Shown: positions 7,758 through 16,507 of the stretch, one piece after another
Layout: each line of letters starts with the position of its first letter
Numbering within the stretch: position 1 is the first letter of the stretch
Origin: JBGSMF01 sp964651475
GTDB lineage: Bacteria > Chloroflexota > Anaerolineae > Fen-1058
Direction: 5' to 3'
Assembly (NCBI GenBank): GCA_964651475.1
Contig: CAZYXV010000013.1
Span: 1 to 64,000 of the forward strand
Length of the DNA: 64,000 bases
Notes under the pieces: model-generated
The model's database searches: none
What the model was told of the DNA's origin: nothing
Seen by the model: the letters and a program-made list of their open reading frames with translations, nothing else
Position numbers and translations under genes: made by a program

Positions 7758-8534
7758 CTATACTACCAAAGGCTTGACTGCATCTATCATTTTGTAATCG
7801 CCCAATGGATAGTAGGGCAACATGTTTTCCTCAAGCCATTCCAGCGCATCCTGCGGGCTGACGCCCCAGTTCGTAGGGCAGGTGGATAATATCTCTACCA
7901 TCGAAAAGCCCAAGCCTGCCTGCTGCACCTTAAAAGCTGTGAGGATGGCCTTTTTGGCCTTGCGGATGTTTGCCGCGTCGTGCATCGAACGTCGGACAAC
8001 ATACGCCGAACCAGGCGTTTGAGCAATGAGCTCAGCCACGCGCAATGGATGGCCGGCGCGCTTGACATCGCGTCCAGAAGGCGAGGATGTGGTGACCATA
8101 CCCTCCAGAGTGGTCGGCGCCATCTGGCCGCCCGTCATGCCGTAAATCGCATTGTTGACAAAAATCGTGGTGATTAGCTCGCCGCGCGTCGCTACGTGAA
8201 TGATTTCGTTGGTGCCAATCGCCGCCAAATCGCCGTCGCCCTGGTAGGTGAATACTATGCGATCCGGCAAAGCGCGTTTCATTCCCGTTGCCATGGCCGG
8301 GGCGCGCCCGTGCGCGGCCTCGGCAAAATCCAGGTTAAAATAGTAATAGGCAAACACCGAGCACCCCACCGGCGCCACGCCGATAGTCTTGCCAGACAAG
8401 CCTAGCTCGTCCAACGCTTCAGCGATTAAGCGGTGAATGATGCCGTGGGTACACCCTGGGCAATAATGCGTAAACGTTTCCGACATCGCAGACGGGCGCT
8501 TGTAAACCACCTGTTCGACCGTTTGTGTACTCAT
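7758..8534 (-). CDS. 2-oxoacid:ferredoxin oxidoreductase, beta (TPP) subunit
   Basis: A 258-residue thiamine-diphosphate-binding subunit. Visible motifs are HYCPGCTHGIIHR near the N-terminus, VGCSVFAYYYF, and the TPP/Mg site GDGDLAAIGTNEIIHVATRGE. Cys residues in the first motif are typical of KorB/VorA-like subunits. ATG at 8534 (MSTQTVEQ) has AGGTGG 7 nt upstream; a GTG two codons earlier sits too close to that site. The stop is followed within 3 bp by the palindromic repeat. Similarity by eye is best to branched-chain (VOR) or 2-oxoglutarate (KOR) type enzymes; the substrate cannot be fixed from sequence alone. Confidence 0.9.
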   Translation of the reverse strand: MSTQTVEQVVYKRPSAMSETFTHYCPGCTHGIIHRLIAEALDELGLSGKTIGVAPVGCSVFAYYYFNLDFAEAAHGRAPAMATGMKRALPDRIVFTYQGDGDLAAIGTNEIIHVATRGELITTIFVNNAIYGMTGGQMAPTTLEGMVTTSSPSGRDVKRAGHPLRVAELIAQTPGSAYVVRRSMHDAANIRKAKKAILTAFKVQQAGLGFSMVEILSTCPTNWGVSPQDALEWLEENMLPYYPLGDYKMIDAVKPLVV

Positions 8535-8545
8535 CTCCACTCCAC

Positions 8546-9610
8546 CTACTTTCCTATCACGAGCGCCTCGCTCATCTCGCGCAGCGCCTTGAGCACTTCT
8601 TCAGGCAGCGGCACAAAGCCGCCCATCCGCCCGTAAAAATGTACAGGGCAGCGCCCTTCCACGCCCAGGCGCACATCTTCCACCATCTGGCCGGCGCTCA
8701 TCTCGACCACCAGGATACCCTTGACCCGCTCGGCCAGCTCGGCCACGCGCGCGTAAGGGAAGGGGAATAGCGAGATGGGCCGGAACAAGCCGGCTTTTAA
8801 TCCCCCCGCGCGCGCCTGCTTGACGGCCGTAGAGGCCACGCGCCCCATCGTCCCGAACCCGATAACGAGGACATCGGCATCATCTACCATGTATTCCTTG
8901 TAGCGCACTTCGTTCTTGCGGATTTCTTCCAGCTTGGCTTGCAGGCGGAGGTTCAGCTTTTCCATCCGCTCCGGGTCGAGATAAATTGAAGTGATGATAT
9001 TGGGCTTGCGGTTTTCGCGGCCAGTCAAAGCCCAGTCGGGGGCAGTGGTGAGGAGAGGCCGCATCGGCGGCATTTCAGCCGGCTCCATCATCTGGCCAAT
9101 GCTGCCGTCGGCCACCACGTAAGCCAGCGTGCGATATTTTTCGGCCAGGTCAAAGGCCAACACTGTCATGTCAACCGCTTCCTGGACGGTGGCCGGCGCC
9201 AGCGCGATGGCCTTGAAATCGCCGTGGCCGCCAAACTTGACGAGTTGGTTATAATCGCCTTGCGATGGCATAATATTGCCCAGTCCAGGCCCAACACGCA
9301 TCACGTCAATGAGCACCGCCGGGACTTCGGAACCGGCGATGTAACTCAACCCTTCTTGCATCAAACTGACGCCCGGGCTGGACGAACTGGTCATCGCCCG
9401 CGCGCCGGTGCATGCCGCGCCGTACACCATGTTGATGGCGCCCAGTTCCGATTCGGCCTGGACAAAGGCGCGGCCCAGTTGCGGCATGCGCCAAGACATG
9501 TACTCTAATAATTCGGTCTGTGGCGTGATTGGATAGCCAAAGTACGCCTGGCACCCGGCGCGAACGGCGGCCTCGGCCATGGCCCGGTTGCCTTCCCACA
9601 ACTCTTTCAT
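8546..9610 (-). CDS. 2-oxoacid:ferredoxin oxidoreductase, alpha subunit
   Basis: A 354-residue alpha subunit (pyrimidine-binding plus transketolase C-terminal-like domains). Visible family motifs include GYPITPQTELLEYM, the ESELGAINMVYGAACTGARAMTSSSSPGVSLM stretch described here only by its ends (ESELGA at about 55, SSSPG at about 75), and the C-terminal GFGTMGRVA loop. The arrangement is that of VorB-like subunits. ATG 9610 with GGAG about 8 nt upstream is preferred; a TTG six codons earlier overlaps the ferredoxin stop and is a possible alternative. Part of the delta-alpha-beta-gamma operon. Confidence 0.9.
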   Translation of the reverse strand: MKELWEGNRAMAEAAVRAGCQAYFGYPITPQTELLEYMSWRMPQLGRAFVQAESELGAINMVYGAACTGARAMTSSSSPGVSLMQEGLSYIAGSEVPAVLIDVMRVGPGLGNIMPSQGDYNQLVKFGGHGDFKAIALAPATVQEAVDMTVLAFDLAEKYRTLAYVVADGSIGQMMEPAEMPPMRPLLTTAPDWALTGRENRKPNIITSIYLDPERMEKLNLRLQAKLEEIRKNEVRYKEYMVDDADVLVIGFGTMGRVASTAVKQARAGGLKAGLFRPISLFPFPYARVAELAERVKGILVVEMSAGQMVEDVRLGVEGRCPVHFYGRMGGFVPLPEEVLKALREMSEALVIGK

Positions 9611-9624
9611 GCGTTTTTCTCCAC

Positions 9625-9861
9625 TCAACTTTTCGTTTTAACAGGTGCTTCGCGGTACACCGTAATCACCACATCGGGGCACATCAAGGCGCACAACCCA
9701 CAGCCTGTACACGCGCCCTCCGGGTCTACTAACTGCGCCGGATGATAACCGCGAATGTTGAACCCCTCTGCTGCCGAGATCAGGTTCTTGGGGCACACCG
9801 CCATGCATAACTCGCACCCCTTACACCGATCAACTTCAATCTCGATTCGTCCCTTTGCCAT
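9625..9861 (-). CDS. 2-oxoacid:ferredoxin oxidoreductase, delta (2[4Fe-4S] ferredoxin) subunit
   Basis: A 78-residue ferredoxin with two complete [4Fe-4S] motifs, CKGCELCMAVCP (about 13-24) and CTGCGLCALMCP (about 51-62). It supplies the electron path from the TPP site to free ferredoxin. First gene of the operon that continues with alpha, beta, gamma, alanine dehydrogenase and CoA-transferase, all on the minus strand; the alpha gene starts 14 bp after its stop. Confidence 0.93.
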   Translation of the reverse strand: MAKGRIEIEVDRCKGCELCMAVCPKNLISAAEGFNIRGYHPAQLVDPEGACTGCGLCALMCPDVVITVYREAPVKTKS

Positions 9862-10003
9862 TGCTCTCTTGCTCCCAGGTTATTTCATCGTGTTCGAATG
9901 TCGCCATACAATCAGTTTGAGGATACACCGTGAACAGGCCGCTTCGTAGTGCCAGATGTCATTTTGCAGTGCGCCAAAGGTCACACGTTAACTTGTCAAG
10001 GCC

Positions 10004-11230
10004 TCAATAAACAAACTCGCGAATATCATAGGTTGCCAGTTTGGGCGGGGGACCGTCAAATCGCAAGCCCGCCTGGATAGCGCAGCGCTGCTCGGCCAGT
10101 TGCCGGACAGATAATGCTTCGATATTTTCTCGCGCGGCGATCACGCCATAGGGCTGCCCGGGCTGCGCCACAAGTTCCGAAAAGTAAATCAGGTCGCCGG
10201 CGCCCAACCCCAGGGCATTGATGGTTTTTACGGTGTCGCAAATGTGCCCGTCGGCGAAGCGTGTTCCACCCGCGCCCACGAGAACGATGATACACACCTG
10301 CATGCCGCCGGCCTTGATCGCCTGCGCAGCGGCGACGACATCTGCGGCGGCGCCCGGTTTGTTTAAAAATCTCAACAAGGGATCGTGCCCGCTTTCCATG
10401 CCAATGTAGATGCGCCTTATCCCGCGCCCGGCCAGTTCAGCGTAATCTCCCGGCGATTTTTGGGCGCCGGAAAAGCCATCCAGGAAAGAACACACCTGGA
10501 ACGCCGGCAGGTTCTTCATCTCTGCTCGCATAACGTCGAGCAATTCTACAAGCTGCTTTTGCGCCACAACCAGCGCGTTGGCATCGGCCAGGAAAATGCT
10601 CTTGCGCAAAGGCAGCCCTGCGCCCAGGTAGTGCAACACGGCAGCAATGTGAGCGCGAAACTCGACGGGAGACTTGATGCGAAAGGGACGAGCGCGATAT
10701 AACGTGCAAAATGTGCAAGCATTAAACGAACAGCCCTCGGTCAATTGCAACACGAGGGCCAAATACTGGTCGGGCGGCAAAATGCCGATAGGCTTGTAAA
10801 TTGAATGGTAGAGGCGGGCATCTTGAGCGGCAGCCTGCGGCGTAAAATCAGCCGCGCGCGCAATCCCGGCCTTCAACTCCGCCACAAGCTCCGGCGGCGC
10901 GTCCCAGGCGCACACTCCCTCTTTCAAGGAACGCACCAGCCCGGCCGCGCGGGCCACCAGCGCATCCGTTTCTCGCTCACTCAACCATCGGCGCACACGC
11001 TGCCCGCCTGCGCTATGCCGGGCCAAGACACGGCCGTTATAGCCGCGCCGGTGTGTCACCCCATCCAGAAACGCACTCCACAACCGCCCGGCCCGGTCGT
11101 AGGTCAATACAGTCTGCTCGTCAAACGCAAGGGTGAGTGTGCCGGGCTGCAAATTGGCTACCAGGGTACGCCCGACGGGAGAGGTCGAATCGGCTCCACG
11201 AACAATCATCGCACCCGCGCCCCGGCTCAC
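10004..11230 (-). CDS. Radical SAM protein with CX4CX2C cluster motif
   Basis: A 408-residue radical SAM enzyme of unknown reaction. The cluster-binding motif is EGCSFNACTFC, i.e. CX4CX2C rather than the classic CX3CX2C, a variant seen in a subgroup of radical SAM proteins with the GCxxNxCTFC pattern. After it come an IFLADANALV strand, GIRRIYIGMESGHD (substrate/SAM-contact strand typical of Elp3/B12-like radical SAM barrels), and a late VLVGAGG segment. Residues 1-140 form an accessory domain I do not recognise. The GTG start at 11230 overlaps the stop of the upstream receiver gene by four bases (GTGA), so the two are co-translated; ATG 11209 is an alternative. Transcribed with a two-component cluster, but no functional link is evident. 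Confidence 0.8.
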   Translation of the reverse strand: MSRGAGAMIVRGADSTSPVGRTLVANLQPGTLTLAFDEQTVLTYDRAGRLWSAFLDGVTHRRGYNGRVLARHSAGGQRVRRWLSERETDALVARAAGLVRSLKEGVCAWDAPPELVAELKAGIARAADFTPQAAAQDARLYHSIYKPIGILPPDQYLALVLQLTEGCSFNACTFCTLYRARPFRIKSPVEFRAHIAAVLHYLGAGLPLRKSIFLADANALVVAQKQLVELLDVMRAEMKNLPAFQVCSFLDGFSGAQKSPGDYAELAGRGIRRIYIGMESGHDPLLRFLNKPGAAADVVAAAQAIKAGGMQVCIIVLVGAGGTRFADGHICDTVKTINALGLGAGDLIYFSELVAQPGQPYGVIAARENIEALSVRQLAEQRCAIQAGLRFDGPPPKLATYDIREFVY

Positions 11231-11661
11231 TTGCGCTGCCGGTTGGCTCTCATCGTCTGAATCGCTTTGATCAAGCGTTGCGAGTCAATATCTTTGAGCA
11301 CGTAACGTGATGCGCCCGCCTCGAAAGCGGCTTGCCGTTCAGCTTCATCTATGTAAGAGGTGAGGATAATGACACTAATGCCAGCCTTGCCAGCCACGAT
11401 TTTGCGGCAGGTGTCCAGGCCCGTCCCATCCGCCATTTTGACCTCGAGCAGCACCACGTCAGGGCTTTGTTCAAGCGCCATGCGAATGCCATCCTCGCTC
11501 GAGCCAGTGCTGCCGATCAATTCAATCTCAGGCGCCTTGCCCAAACGCGCTTCCAGAGCTTGCCGCACGCTTTCACGGTCGTCAATAATTAACAACTTGG
11601 TTTTGCAAGCGGCAGCCTGACCGTCTTCTTTTATTGTCGGCGGATAATGGGATAATGTCAT
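11227..11661 (-). CDS. Receiver-domain protein with Asp-to-Glu phosphosite
   Basis: A 144-residue single receiver domain of the NarL-like branch with no output domain. The acidic pair (LIIDD), the Thr (ILTSY) and the Lys (VLKD) of the receiver active site are present, but the phosphoacceptor position reads PDVVLLEVKM, with Glu (codon GAG) in place of Asp. Glu here often mimics a permanently phosphorylated state. A 17-residue N-terminal tail precedes the domain. It follows a GAF histidine kinase gene by 104 bp and overlaps the radical SAM gene. It may act as a constitutive or phosphorylation-independent protein partner; that is inference. Confidence 0.85.
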   Translation of the reverse strand: MTLSHYPPTIKEDGQAAACKTKLLIIDDRESVRQALEARLGKAPEIELIGSTGSSEDGIRMALEQSPDVVLLEVKMADGTGLDTCRKIVAGKAGISVIILTSYIDEAERQAAFEAGASRYVLKDIDSQRLIKAIQTMRANRQRK

Positions 11662-11765
11662 ATTACGAAAGTATAGAAAAGCCAGGGGTTAATCGCCAGT
11701 GTCATTTGTCCTAATCATTCTTGACAATTGTAATGCAGCTATGTGAAGGGGGTCACACAAGTCTG

Positions 11766-12950
11766 TCAAGCGCCAAAGCGCTCACCCATCATCTGGAGGG
11801 GAACGCTAACGGTGACACGGGCGCCCTGCCCCGGCGCGCTGACCACGTTAAACTTGCCGCCCAGCGCATGCATCCGCGCTTCCATATTGCTCAGGCCATG
11901 TCCTTCGTATCTGACAATCCGGGCCGGATCATAGCCACGCCCATTATCGGCTATAGACATGCACAGATAGTAACCATCACGATATAATTTGACTATAACG
12001 GCGCTGGCGTGGGCGTGTTTGGCGATATTCGCCAGGGCCTCTTGTGCAATAAGGAACAAGCCGGACGCCTGAACCGGCGTCAATCCCAAATCGCCTTCCG
12101 GCTCGACGTGCATATCTATCTGGATTAGAGTATTGGCGTGAAAGGCGCGCACCAATTCACACAAGGCCGTAGACAAATCTTTGCCCTGAAAGCGCTGAGG
12201 GCGCAGGTCGAGAATATAGTTGCGAATGTCTTTGATCACGTCGTTGAGACTGCTGATGGCCTGAGAAAGGTGATGTTTGGCCTGCTGGGTGTCTTCGTCG
12301 AGCAGCAGGTTGCCATACTCCAGCGTCAGCCCCACGGCGTAAATGGATTGAATGATGCCGTCGTGCAGATCCATTCCAATGCGCTCGCGTTCTTCCAACA
12401 CGGCCAGGCGTTGCGTTTGCTGGTACAATTGAGCGTTTTCAATCGCGGTCGCGGCGTGCGCGGCCAGCATCACAATCAGGCGTTCGTCTTCCAGGGTAAA
12501 TTCCTTTGCGCCGATTTTATCTGCGAGGTATAACGTGCCAAGCAGATTGCCTTTGGAGATAATCGGCACGCCCAGGAAACTGGTCATGGGAGGATGGTTT
12601 TCGCAAAAGCCAACCGAGCGCGGGTCTTGGGCAATGCTGCGCAGGCGAATGGGGTGAGGGGAGTGCATCAACGCGCCCAACAAGCCTCGACCTTCTGGCA
12701 AGTGTCCAATGCGCCGGGCATCTTCTGCCGTCATGCCAGAGTATAAAAACTGCTGTAGATTGCCTTGTCCATCTGGCACGCCGAGCGCCGCATAACGAGC
12801 GCCGGCCAGGTCGCGCGCCAGGTGCACCACGCGCTGCAAAACGCGATCCAGCGACAACTCTGCCGTGATAGCCAGGGTGGCTTCATTGAGAGCCTCTAGC
12901 TGGGCACGGAGTTTTTTTTCGCTTGTTTGAGCCTGCCTTGCCTTGGGCAT
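11766..12950 (-). CDS. GAF-domain sensor histidine kinase (HisKA_3/NarL class)
   Basis: A 394-residue soluble histidine kinase. Order: short coiled-coil N-terminus, GAF domain (about 20-185, with FLGVPI and LGTLYLAD strands), dimerisation/phosphoacceptor HisKA_3 helix with ERERIGMDLHDG (His about 212), and an HATPase_c domain with the N box (EALANIAKHAHA), ADNGRGYD and GHGLSNMEARM. No membrane segment, so it senses a cytoplasmic or redox/gas signal through the GAF domain; ligand unknown. Flanked upstream and downstream by stand-alone receivers. The start ATG (12950) is only 7 nt from a TATAAT box, so the mRNA is probably leaderless. Confidence 0.9.
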   Translation of the reverse strand: MPKARQAQTSEKKLRAQLEALNEATLAITAELSLDRVLQRVVHLARDLAGARYAALGVPDGQGNLQQFLYSGMTAEDARRIGHLPEGRGLLGALMHSPHPIRLRSIAQDPRSVGFCENHPPMTSFLGVPIISKGNLLGTLYLADKIGAKEFTLEDERLIVMLAAHAATAIENAQLYQQTQRLAVLEERERIGMDLHDGIIQSIYAVGLTLEYGNLLLDEDTQQAKHHLSQAISSLNDVIKDIRNYILDLRPQRFQGKDLSTALCELVRAFHANTLIQIDMHVEPEGDLGLTPVQASGLFLIAQEALANIAKHAHASAVIVKLYRDGYYLCMSIADNGRGYDPARIVRYEGHGLSNMEARMHALGGKFNVVSAPGQGARVTVSVPLQMMGERFGA

Positions 12951-12957
12951 AACGGTG

Positions 12958-12985
12958 ATTATAGCACAAGATAATTAAATCCCAA
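12958..12985 (-). promoter_or_regulatory. Predicted promoter giving a leaderless kinase mRNA
   Basis: On the minus strand TTGGGA (12980-12985), 16-bp spacer, TATAAT (12958-12963) with an upstream TG forming an extended -10 (TGCTATAAT). Only 7 nt separate the -10 box from the ATG at 12950, so transcription should start at or next to the start codon. Confidence 0.55.
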
Positions 12986-12996
12986 ACGCGCCGGTG

Positions 12997-13377
12997 TCAA
13001 GCGGGTCCTCCGGGAGGGGTGTGAATAAAGCGCGCGGCCAGGTCGCGCAATTGTTTAAAAGCGACCGGCTTGATGAGCACCAAATCCGCCTCTGACCGGA
13101 GCGCCTCACCCATAGCCGAATCTGCCGTGACAATGATAACGCGCGTATTAGCCAGCCGCTCGTCGGCCTGAATCTGGCGCAAAATGCCCGTGCCAGAGAC
13201 GTTGGGCAAATGCAAGTCTAATATGACAAGGTCGGGTTTGGTTGTAGCAACCCGCATCAAGGCCGTAAGCCCTCCCAAAATCACTTCGGTTTCGTAACCG
13301 GCTGCCCGCAGTGATTGGGAATAGATGTCTGCTAAACTGCTTTCATCCTCGATAATGAGAGCCAATGGCTTGTCCAT
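12997..13377 (-). CDS. Stand-alone response-regulator receiver
   Basis: A 126-residue CheY-like receiver with no output domain. The acidic pocket (IIEDE), phosphoacceptor Asp (LVILDLHLP, about residue 54), Thr/Ser (IVTAD) and Lys (LIKP) are all intact, in contrast to the Glu-substituted receiver 1.3 kb downstream. An AAAGG lies 8 nt before ATG 13377. It precedes the GAF kinase in the same direction and may be its cognate phosphoacceptor. Divergent from polA, which shares the 165-bp intergenic region. Confidence 0.88.
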   Translation of the reverse strand: MDKPLALIIEDESSLADIYSQSLRAAGYETEVILGGLTALMRVATTKPDLVILDLHLPNVSGTGILRQIQADERLANTRVIIVTADSAMGEALRSEADLVLIKPVAFKQLRDLAARFIHTPPGGPA

Positions 13378-13467
13378 AGTATATACCTTTCCTACGCTAA
13401 TACCTCATCGAAACTCTCGTTAAAGTATACACCAAATTCAAAATTACGTGGTCGCCCCCCTCCACCT

Positions 13468-13496
13468 TTGACTTTTTAGATGCACGAGGTTAGAAT
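13468..13496 (+). promoter_or_regulatory. Predicted promoter of polA
   Basis: TTGACT (13468-13473), 17-bp spacer, TAGAAT (13491-13496). The start codon of polA lies 46 nt further on, behind an AAGGAG ribosome site. Confidence 0.6.
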
Positions 13497-13542
13497 CTAG
13501 GCAAGCTTTGGCAAGGTGCCAGCATATTGTAAGGAGTACGCT

Positions 13543-16398
13543 ATGCCTAAACCAACCCTCGTGCTCATTGACGGCCATTCGCTGGCCTATCGCGCGCACT
13601 ATGCTCTACCTCCCAATTTAAAGACGCGCTCCGGCGAATTGACTGGCGCGGTGTACGGTTTTGCCTCCATGCTGCTCAACGTCTGGAGCGAACAACAACC
13701 CGCTTATATCATCGTTACCTTTGACGTGGGCAAAACCTTTCGTAACGAGATGTACGCCGAGTACAAAGCCACGCGCGCCAAAATGCCAGACGAGCTGGCC
13801 GCCCAACTTGAGCGCATCCAACAACTGGTGAAAACTTTTAACTTGCCGGTCGTCACCGCCGAAGGCTTTGAGGCCGACGACGTGTTAGGCACACTTGCCT
13901 CGCGCGCCGCCGCCGATGGCCTACACACTATCATCGTCACTGGCGACACGGACGCATTTCAACTGATCAATCCCAGCGTGCGCGTGTTGACCAATCAACG
14001 CAAATGGGCCGACACACGCCTGTACGACGAGGCCGCCGTGCGAGAACGCTACGGCCTGGAGCCGCGCCAATTGATTGATTACAAAGCCCTGGTCGGCGAT
14101 GTCTCGGACAACGTGCCCGGCGTGAAAGGAATTGGCGCCAAGACTGCCACACAATTGCTACTGCAATACAAAACTCTGGACGCCATTTACGCGCATCTGG
14201 ACGAAATCGCAGCCAAGCGCGTGCGGGCAGCATTGGAGCAAGGCCGCGCCAGCGCGTACCTGAGCCAGGACCTGGTCACCATCCGAACCAATATACCGCT
14301 GAGCGTTACGTGGGACCAGTGCCGCACGTCTGCCTATGACCACAGCCAGGTGCTTGCATTGTTTCGAGAGCTAGAGTTTCGCTCGTTGGTGGACCGGCTG
14401 CCGGCCAATGCCGCAGAACCTTACAGCGGGCGAGCAGAAATGCCCTCCCCAGGCGGCGCAGGCAAAAGCGCGCCGCAACAACTGGCTTTGTTCAACCAAT
14501 TGCACGAAACGGGGAGCGGCCAGCCGGCAGACATCAAGCGAGAAGAACAACAAGAAATTACGGCCACACGTATCGTAGCGGACGAGGCGGCATTGCAGGC
14601 GTTGGCGACCAAATTGCGCCAGGCCAACACGATATCGTTTGACGTAGAGACAACCAGCACCGATGCTATGCAAGCTGACCTGGTGGGCATTTCGTTGGCG
14701 GTCACAGAAGGCGAAGGGTACTATATTCCGGTCGGGCATCAATTGGCGGGCGAAGCGCTTGCTTCCCAACAATTGCCGCTCGACACCGTTCTCGATACAC
14801 TCAGGCCGATTTTAGCCGACGCCTCCATTGCCAAGATCGGCCACAATGCCAAGTACGACATGACGGTGCTGGCGCGTTACGGCGCGCCGGTGGCCGGATT
14901 GGCCTTTGACACAATGATCGCCGAGTGGCTGGTTGATCCGGGCAGCCGCCGACTGGGGCTCAAGGGATTGGCCTGGGAACGGCTGGGCGTCCAAATGACG
15001 ATGCTCGAAGAACTCATCGGCAGCGGCAAAAGCCAGATCACTATGGATCGCGTGCCGGTGCAAGATGCCGCACCTTATGCCGCCGCCGACGCCGATGTGC
15101 CGCTGCGCCTGCGAGCGCAGCAAGAGCTTGAGCTGCGCGACAAGAACTTGTGGGCGCTGTACGAGCAGGTCGAGATACCGCTCGTCCCGGTGTTGATGGA
15201 CATGGAAATGACGGGCGTGCTGGTGGATACGAATTTTTTACAAGACATGTCCGGCAGGCTGGAGCAGCGGCTCTCCAGGTTAGAACGCGAAATCATTGCT
15301 TTGGCGGGATGTGATTTCAACATCAATTCGCCTCAACAACTGGCCGACGTGCTGTTTGGCAAATTGCGGCTTGCGGCGCCCGGCGGGCGCAAAACGGCCA
15401 CCGGGCGCATCTCGGTGGCGCAAGACGTGCTCGACTCAATGGCAGGGCTTCATCCTATCGTCGAGCACATCCTGGAACATCGCCAGCTGTCCAAACTCAA
15501 AAACACGTATGTGGATACATTGCCAGGTCTGGTCAATCCTGGCACCGGTCGAATTCACACATCGTACAACCAGGCCGGCACGACTACCGGGCGGCTATCT
15601 TCGTCCGATCCCAACTTGCAAAACATTCCCATTCGCACTGATCTGGGACGCCAGGTGCGCCAGGCTTTTATTGCCGCGCCGGGGCACGCGCTTGTTGCCG
15701 CTGACTATTCGCAAGTCGAGTTACGCATCCTGGCGCACATCTGCGGCGATGCCGGCCTGCGCGAGGCCTTTGCGCGCGGCGAAGACATTCACGCCAGCAC
15801 AGCCTCGGCTATTTTCGGGACGCCGATTTCGAGCGTCACGTCGGAACAGCGGCGCATCGCCAAAAGCATCAACTTTGGGCTGGCCTACGGCCAAAGCGCC
15901 TATGGGCTATCACAGAGCGCGGGCATCTCTCAACAAGAGGCGCAAAAATTCATTGACGCCTATTTCAAGCGATTCGCCGGCGTGCGCGCCTACATCGAAG
16001 ACACCAAACGCCGCGCCGCGGCGGAGGGGTACGTGGAAACCGTGATGGGGCGGCGGCGCTATTTCCCCATCCTGCAACGCAAGGACGATGACTCGCGCAC
16101 GCAAACCGCCAAGCGCGCCGCCGAACGAGAGGCCATCAACATGCCCATCCAGGGCAGCTCGGCAGACATCATCAAAGTCGCCATGATACGATTGCACGAG
16201 CGGCTTACCCGGCAAGAAGCACATTTGAGGGCCAAAATGATTTTGCAGGTTCACGACGAATTGGTGCTGGAAGCGCCCGAAGATAAAACAACCCAGGTAA
16301 TTGCCCTGGTACGCGAGGTCATGGAAAACGCTTATCAGATGGAGGTGCCACTCAAAGTAGACGCCAAGCCCGGGCGCAATTGGAACGAGGCCAAATAA
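13543..16398 (+). CDS. polA: DNA polymerase I
   Basis: A 951-residue family A DNA polymerase for Okazaki-fragment processing and repair. Three parts are visible: the 5' nuclease domain (about 1-290, LIDGHSLAYRAHYAL, EADDVLGTLA, GDTDAFQL, GDVSDNVPGVKGIG), a 3'-5' exonuclease domain whose acidic residues look intact (FDVETTS, GHNAKYD, YAAADADV), and the polymerase domain (motif A DYSQVELRILAH, motif B RRIAKSINFGLAYG, motif C QVHDELVLE). Proofreading is therefore probably functional. ATG 13543 is chosen because AAGGAG lies 7 nt upstream; an in-frame ATG nine codons earlier has no such site. Confidence 0.95.
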   Translation: MPKPTLVLIDGHSLAYRAHYALPPNLKTRSGELTGAVYGFASMLLNVWSEQQPAYIIVTFDVGKTFRNEMYAEYKATRAKMPDELAAQLERIQQLVKTFNLPVVTAEGFEADDVLGTLASRAAADGLHTIIVTGDTDAFQLINPSVRVLTNQRKWADTRLYDEAAVRERYGLEPRQLIDYKALVGDVSDNVPGVKGIGAKTATQLLLQYKTLDAIYAHLDEIAAKRVRAALEQGRASAYLSQDLVTIRTNIPLSVTWDQCRTSAYDHSQVLALFRELEFRSLVDRLPANAAEPYSGRAEMPSPGGAGKSAPQQLALFNQLHETGSGQPADIKREEQQEITATRIVADEAALQALATKLRQANTISFDVETTSTDAMQADLVGISLAVTEGEGYYIPVGHQLAGEALASQQLPLDTVLDTLRPILADASIAKIGHNAKYDMTVLARYGAPVAGLAFDTMIAEWLVDPGSRRLGLKGLAWERLGVQMTMLEELIGSGKSQITMDRVPVQDAAPYAAADADVPLRLRAQQELELRDKNLWALYEQVEIPLVPVLMDMEMTGVLVDTNFLQDMSGRLEQRLSRLEREIIALAGCDFNINSPQQLADVLFGKLRLAAPGGRKTATGRISVAQDVLDSMAGLHPIVEHILEHRQLSKLKNTYVDTLPGLVNPGTGRIHTSYNQAGTTTGRLSSSDPNLQNIPIRTDLGRQVRQAFIAAPGHALVAADYSQVELRILAHICGDAGLREAFARGEDIHASTASAIFGTPISSVTSEQRRIAKSINFGLAYGQSAYGLSQSAGISQQEAQKFIDAYFKRFAGVRAYIEDTKRRAAAEGYVETVMGRRRYFPILQRKDDDSRTQTAKRAAEREAINMPIQGSSADIIKVAMIRLHERLTRQEAHLRAKMILQVHDELVLEAPEDKTTQVIALVREVMENAYQMEVPLKVDAKPGRNWNEAK

Positions 16399-16454
16399 CC
16401 ATAACCTACAATCATAATATCATCATCATAATCGTTTCCTCCCTTGCCGCTTTG

Positions 16455-16463
16455 TGGTATACT
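16455..16463 (+). promoter_or_regulatory. Extended -10 promoter of argF
   Basis: TGGTATACT at 16455-16463 (TGn plus TATACT) upstream of argF, with no good -35 box. Predicted start near 16470 gives a leader of about 38 nt before the GTG start at 16508. Confidence 0.4.
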
Positions 16464-16507
16464 ACATAATAATGGCAACTTTTAACTTTTTGTATGGAGG
16501 GTTTCGC

